Assembly: GCA_017476705.1 (NCBI GenBank)
Contig: JAFUZI010000093.1
Coordinates: 1 to 9,429 of the forward strand
From: Bacilli bacterium
GTDB taxonomy: Bacteria > Bacillota_I > Bacilli_A > RF39 > UBA660
Length of the DNA stretch: 9,429 bases
Reading direction: 5' to 3'
This document shows, in pieces, positions 5,713 to 9,429 of this stretch. Positions within the stretch are counted from its first letter, which is position 1. Each line of letters begins with the position of its first letter. The notes under the pieces are model-generated. The model searched no databases and was not told the origin of the DNA. It saw nothing but the letters and a program-made list of their open reading frames with translations. Made by a program: the position numbers and the translations under genes.

Positions 5713-6283
5713 ATTTATCACCTAAGTATTTATCAAATAAAAGTCCAAAGAAACTTGAAAAAAAGGTTGCTATTATACATGGCACTACTATCTCAGTTGC
5801 ACTCATACTTCCATACATTAATCTAAGTGAAATAATAGTTGTAGGTATTATAGTGACACCACTAGTATTTAAAACTAAAAAGGTAATCATAGAACGTGAT
5901 GCTGTATTTTTTTTACTATTTATACTGTCAAGTGATTTCATAGCTTTTAATCCAAATGGAGTAGCTGCAGAACCTAGTCCTGCCATGTTAGATATAACGT
6001 TTGATGCAATTAACGATATAGCCTCATGGCCTTTTGGAAGTTCAGGAAATAGTTTACCTAATATTGGTGATAGCATTATTGATAATTTTTTTAAAAGTCC
6101 TGATACCTCTGCAATTCTCATAATACCAAGCCATAAAGCCATTACCGGGAATATTTCCATAATAAGATTTAAACTTGTCTTACAAGATGTTAAAATTTCA
6201 TTATTAACAGTTTCTATATTGCCAGATATTAAACTATAAATGATACCACATACTATAAATATACTCCATACCTTATTTATCAT
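5699..6283 (-). CDS. spmA: Spore maturation protein A
   Basis: SpmA is the membrane partner of SpmB. In B. subtilis, loss of either gives spores with a less dehydrated core. The 194 residues (family about 196) contain several hydrophobic segments (about 3-20, 42-58, 133-152, 164-183). They also carry the diagnostic block SNMAGLGSAATPFGLKAM (98-115), which corresponds to the NLLGLGNAATPLGLKAM-type motif of the family. A FPVMALWLGIMRIAE segment (45-59) also fits. The start ATG at 6283 overlaps the dacB stop codon as ATGA, with AAAGGA as ribosome site inside dacB, so translation is coupled. The end overlaps spmB by 14 bases. The protein looks intact. No sigma-E-type promoter is visible for the operon, so a sporulation role here is inferred from homology only. 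Confidence 0.93.
   Translation of the reverse strand: MINKVWSIFIVCGIIYSLISGNIETVNNEILTSCKTSLNLIMEIFPVMALWLGIMRIAEVSGLLKKLSIMLSPILGKLFPELPKGHEAISLIASNVISNMAGLGSAATPFGLKAMKSLDSINSKKNTASRSMITFLVLNTSGVTIIPTTIISLRLMYGSMSATEIVVPCIIATFFSSFFGLLFDKYLGDKYANN
5718..5723 (-). promoter_or_regulatory. Ribosome binding site that sets the spmB start
   Basis: AGGTGA on the minus strand lies inside the end of spmA, five bases before the ATG at 5712. The same bases contain a GTG in the spmB frame (5721), which is therefore better read as part of the binding site than as a start codon. Confidence 0.7.
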
Positions 6284-7350
6284 TTAAATGTATCCTTTAT
6301 AAAATTTTTTAATTTAAATTTTTTTGTTTGTTTTTTTATTATATATAATTCTTCCTTATGAATTAATAAATCACCTAGATATATACTAACATATCCAACC
6401 TTCATATTTGATTTTGGTTTTCTCTTTTTTTCTAAATTAAACTTAATAAGTATTAAATCTAATTCATCATTCGATAAGGGATAAGTAAAATCATGCTTTA
6501 TATAAAAATCAAATTTTTTATAATAATTATCTTCTATTATATCTATCACTCCACTATTTAATATCTTATAACTCTTATAATTATTAAATCCATATTCAAA
6601 TAAATTCATATGATCTTTAAAATCATTCCCATCATTAAGCGTTACAGCAACCAAATTTAAGTTATCTTTGCTTGCCGTATTGACAAGTGTTCTTTTGGCT
6701 ATTTTTGTATATCCAGTTTTTCCTCCAGTTGCGTATTTATACATATTTAATAGTTTATTTTTATTGTGCCAAATATAAGTATTCATATTTGTCTTTAAAT
6801 TATATTTTTTACATTTAACAATTTCTTTAAAGTCCTTATTCTTCATAGCATTACTCATAAGTATTGCCATATCATAAGCTGTTGAATAGTTTCCCTTATC
6901 CTCATCTAATCCATTTGGATTATTGAATGTTGTATTTTTTAAATTTAACTCACTAGCTTTTTTATTCATAAGTGAAACAAAGTTATCAACGCTACCTGCT
7001 ACATTATGTGCAATTGCATATGATGCATCATTGCCACTTCTAAGCATTAATCCATAAAGTAAATCTCTTATGGTTAAGACTTCTCCTTTTTTAATATAAA
7101 TACCAGACCCATAAGAATTATCAATTTCACTACCAACTTTAACTAACTTATCTAATTTTTCTGATTCTACTGCAAGATAAGCAGTCATTATTTTAGATAT
7201 ACTAGCAACACTTCTTTGTTTATTTATATTTTTAGCATATAAAATTCTATTTGAATCCATATCCATTAAAATAGCTGATTCTGCACTTGTCTCTATTGCA
7301 TGTATATTAAATGGAATAAACAAAATTAATAATAGTAATATCTTTTTCAT
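6280..7350 (-). CDS. dacB: D-alanyl-D-alanine carboxypeptidase (penicillin-binding protein 5*-like)
   Basis: This serine-type DD-carboxypeptidase (peptidase family S11) removes the terminal D-alanine from peptidoglycan stem peptides outside the membrane. All three catalytic motifs are present: S50-I-S-K53 (nucleophile Ser50, base Lys53), S105-G-N107 and K211-T-G213. HNVAG at 115-119 and NNPNGLDE at 143-150 are also family blocks. Residues 1-18 are a signal peptide (cleavage after NIHA). Residues about 265-335 match the small beta-rich C-terminal domain of these enzymes. The lysine-rich tail (KKQTKKFKLKNFIKDTFK) is a likely amphipathic membrane anchor. At 356 residues it is slightly shorter than B. 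subtilis DacB (about 382). The start ATG at 7350 has TAGGTGAG upstream. The symbol dacB rests on the operon with spmA and spmB; by sequence alone dacF or dacA-like would also fit. Confidence 0.9.
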   Translation of the reverse strand: MKKILLLLILFIPFNIHAIETSAESAILMDMDSNRILYAKNINKQRSVASISKIMTAYLAVESEKLDKLVKVGSEIDNSYGSGIYIKKGEVLTIRDLLYGLMLRSGNDASYAIAHNVAGSVDNFVSLMNKKASELNLKNTTFNNPNGLDEDKGNYSTAYDMAILMSNAMKNKDFKEIVKCKKYNLKTNMNTYIWHNKNKLLNMYKYATGGKTGYTKIAKRTLVNTASKDNLNLVAVTLNDGNDFKDHMNLFEYGFNNYKSYKILNSGVIDIIEDNYYKKFDFYIKHDFTYPLSNDELDLILIKFNLEKKRKPKSNMKVGYVSIYLGDLLIHKEELYIIKKQTKKFKLKNFIKDTFK

Positions 7351-7395
7351 AACTCACCTATAAAAAAATATGATAAATTATTTATTTTTATGTAT

Positions 7396-7421
7396 AAAAA
7401 AATCAGTACTAGGTACTGATT
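7396..7421 (-). terminator. Intrinsic terminator after the ABC exporter gene
   Basis: On the minus strand AATCAGTAC (7421-7413), loop CTA and GTACTGATT (7409-7401) form a perfect 9-base-pair stem followed by a T-run to 7396. The first arm takes in part of the stop codon TAA (7422-7420). It separates the exporter from the dacB operon, whose own promoter must lie in about 7351-7395. I found no convincing -35/-10 pair there. Confidence 0.85.
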
Positions 7422-9408
7422 AATTTTCAAATTGTGAATTATATAGTTCTGCATAGAATCCATTTTTATTCATTAACTCATCATGACTTCCAGATTCTAT
7501 AATATCTCCATCTTTCATAACTAATATAACATCAGCATTTTTTATTGTTGATAATCTATGAGCTATTACAAAAGATGTTCTACCATGCATTAATTTATCC
7601 ATAGCCTTACTTACTAATTCTTCTGTTCTTGTATCAACACTACTTGTTGCCTCATCTAGAATTAGAAGTGGAGAATTTTTTATCATACCACGAGCAATAG
7701 TTAATAATTGTTTTTGACCTTGTGAAATTGAATCATTATCAGTAACAACAAAATCAAGTCCGCCTGGAAGTGATTTAACAAAGTGATCTACTCCAACAGT
7801 TTTTAAAGCAGCCCAAATCTCTTCATCAGTTGCTTCACTATTATATTTAACATTATCTCTAATAGTTCCATTAAATACCCAAGTATCTTGTAAAACCATT
7901 ATAAATAAATCATGGATATTTAAGCGTGTTAATGAATTTATAGATATATCATCTATTTTTATATCACCACTGTTTACTTTGTAAAATTTCATAAGTAAGT
8001 TTACAAGTGTAGTTTTACCTGCTCCAGTAGGACCAACGATTGCAACATTACTACCAGCCTTTACATCTAAATTAAAGTCTTTAATGATTAATTTATCAGG
8101 ATTATATCCAAACTTGACATGATCAAATGTAACTTTACCTTCTACTTTACATACATCTAATTTATCATTTAAATTAGCCTCATCTTCCATCTCAGTCTCT
8201 TCTATAAATTCAAATACTCTTTCACTTGCAGCAGCAGTAGATTGTAGAGATGTAAGTCCTTGAGCTATTTGAGATAAAGGTGATGTAAATAATCTAACAT
8301 AAAGGATGAATGCTATAATTACACCAAATGTAATATTACCTTTTATTACTAAAAATGCTCCAACTACGCATACAACTACATAACTAAAGTTTCCAATGAA
8401 TCCCATCATAGGTGGCATTAAGCCTGATAAGAATTGACTCTTTCTATTACAGTCATATACAGATTTATTTAATTTATCAAACTTGCCTTTAGCATCATCA
8501 TATCCGTTATATACTTTAACAACATTATGTGATGAATAAATCTCTTCAATATGTGAATTTAGTTTACCTAGTTCTTTTTGTCTAAGTGAGAAATATTTTT
8601 GAGATTTTCCTAAGACAATAAACATAAATATAAATCCAAATAAACTAGATAAAATTGCTGCAATAGCCATTATATAGTTTGTTACAAACATCATTATTAT
8701 TGAGCCTATAAATAATGTAATTGCACCAACTAATGTAGATAAACTTTGATTCATTGATTGGGCAATTGTATCAACATCATTTGTAATACGTGATAATATA
8801 TCACCAATCTGTCTTGAATCAAAATATTTAAGTGGAAGTATATTTATTTTATTTGAAATTCTACTTCTTAAATTTTTAGCAAACTTATTAGATACATCAG
8901 ACATGATCAATCCTTGAATTAAATTGAATAAGGCACTTATTAAATAAAGTGATACTAAGAATATTCCAATATTATAAATATTTGTCATATTCATAGAAGG
9001 TTTAATTATCTCTTTAATACTTTTAGGTAATTTATCTAATTTTTTATAAATAAGCTTATCATCTTTACCTTTTATTGTAGATAAAACATCTAAAAATTTA
9101 AGTTCATCCTTATAAGATATAACATACCCTTTATATTTTATATCAGATGTATTACCACTCATAACATTACTTGGAATTACTTTAGATAATTCTTCAAAAT
9201 CTTTATATTTAATAACAAGTCCCTTACCTATTTCATCAGTTAAATCAGATAATTTATTAGGACCAATTATAGACATAACAGCACCTATAGTAGAAAGAAG
9301 TATGGAAATGATTATTAAAAATTTAAAATCTTTTAAATTAGTAAATAATTTTTTTATGGCTTCACCAAAATTATTTGCCTTTTCAGGTTTTATATTTCTA
9401 CCCTTCAT
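7420..9408 (-). CDS. ABC exporter half-transporter (membrane domain fused to ATPase)
   Basis: This 662-residue multidrug/lipid-type exporter subunit works as a dimer in the membrane and uses ATP to export small molecules. Residues about 28-395 are the membrane domain with helices near 30-50, 143-168, 223-241, 246-266, 338-356 and 360-378. The ATPase domain (about 424-655) has Walker A GPTGAGKT (459-466), Q-loop Gln507, signature ISQGQ (561-565), Walker B LLILDE (581-586) with catalytic Glu586, D-loop SSVD and H-loop His617. All are intact, so its ATP site components look functional. About 90 residues between helices 1 and 2 (51-140) form an unusually long outer loop. It resembles the second gene of paired Firmicute exporters (YfiC, LmrCD, BmrCD type), so a partner gene may lie just beyond the right edge. 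Start: ATG at 9408 with AAAGGAGGAG upstream. The substrate is unknown. Confidence 0.93.
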   Translation of the reverse strand: MKGRNIKPEKANNFGEAIKKLFTNLKDFKFLIIISILLSTIGAVMSIIGPNKLSDLTDEIGKGLVIKYKDFEELSKVIPSNVMSGNTSDIKYKGYVISYKDELKFLDVLSTIKGKDDKLIYKKLDKLPKSIKEIIKPSMNMTNIYNIGIFLVSLYLISALFNLIQGLIMSDVSNKFAKNLRSRISNKINILPLKYFDSRQIGDILSRITNDVDTIAQSMNQSLSTLVGAITLFIGSIIMMFVTNYIMAIAAILSSLFGFIFMFIVLGKSQKYFSLRQKELGKLNSHIEEIYSSHNVVKVYNGYDDAKGKFDKLNKSVYDCNRKSQFLSGLMPPMMGFIGNFSYVVVCVVGAFLVIKGNITFGVIIAFILYVRLFTSPLSQIAQGLTSLQSTAAASERVFEFIEETEMEDEANLNDKLDVCKVEGKVTFDHVKFGYNPDKLIIKDFNLDVKAGSNVAIVGPTGAGKTTLVNLLMKFYKVNSGDIKIDDISINSLTRLNIHDLFIMVLQDTWVFNGTIRDNVKYNSEATDEEIWAALKTVGVDHFVKSLPGGLDFVVTDNDSISQGQKQLLTIARGMIKNSPLLILDEATSSVDTRTEELVSKAMDKLMHGRTSFVIAHRLSTIKNADVILVMKDGDIIESGSHDELMNKNGFYAELYNSQFEN

Positions 9409-9429
9409 TTTCTAACTCCTCCTTTGATA

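Noticed and set aside
5713..5721. GTG at 5721 as the spmB start
   Set aside because: The GTG is part of the AGGTGA ribosome site whose spacing fits the ATG at 5712, and the SpmB family does not need the three extra residues.
5853..6239. A 128-codon open frame on the plus strand
   Set aside because: It lies entirely antisense to the well-supported spmA and spells no recognisable protein; it is a shadow of the spmA codon pattern.
7361..7395. Sigma-E-like -35 (TCATATT) upstream of dacB
   Set aside because: A 14-base spacer would put the -10 on the start codon, leaving no leader or ribosome site.

Overview
The window comes from a very AT-rich, Gram-positive-type bacterium. The likely source is an uncultured low-GC Firmicute or Bacilli relative, such as a gut lineage. 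Evidence: A/T-dominated sequence throughout, strong AGGAGG-type ribosome binding sites, lipoprotein signal peptides, and a dacB-spmA-spmB-(x)-rluB gene order resembling the Bacillus subtilis dacB-spmA-spmB-rluB (ypuL) neighbourhood. TGA ends dacB and spmB, and TGG encodes tryptophan, so the standard code is used rather than the Mycoplasma code. All ten genes lie on the minus strand, so transcription runs from the right edge to the left. No gene-free stretch exceeds about 80 bases, and I saw no tRNA, rRNA, CRISPR array or mobile element.

Right part (about 9408 down to 5191): an ABC exporter half-transporter closes with a strong intrinsic terminator. It is followed by a tight three-gene operon: a D-alanyl-D-alanine carboxypeptidase of the dacB type, then spmA (ATGA overlap), then spmB (14-base overlap). 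In B. subtilis the products of these genes modify spore cortex and support spore-core dehydration. Whether this organism sporulates cannot be judged from this window.

Middle part (about 5146 to 3311): two small unrelated lipoproteins flank rluB, a 23S rRNA pseudouridine synthase. Each of these three genes ends in its own hairpin and T-tract. The terminators begin in or directly beside the stop codons, so the layout is very compact and mostly monocistronic.

Left part (3230 to 1): this looks like a cell-surface locus and is the most interesting area. A 520-residue polytopic protein with a large outer beta-rich region is followed by a 218-residue secreted protein with a C-terminal membrane anchor. 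Next, with its ribosome binding site built on the previous stop codon, comes the N-terminal 316 residues of a protein that runs off the left edge. That protein has a signal peptide and the Cys...Gln signature of an internal thioester domain (TED), the 'chemical harpoon' adhesin fold that can form covalent bonds to host targets. A cysteine-rich module follows. I infer that the three genes form a surface-adhesion unit. The two companion proteins match no family I can name securely.
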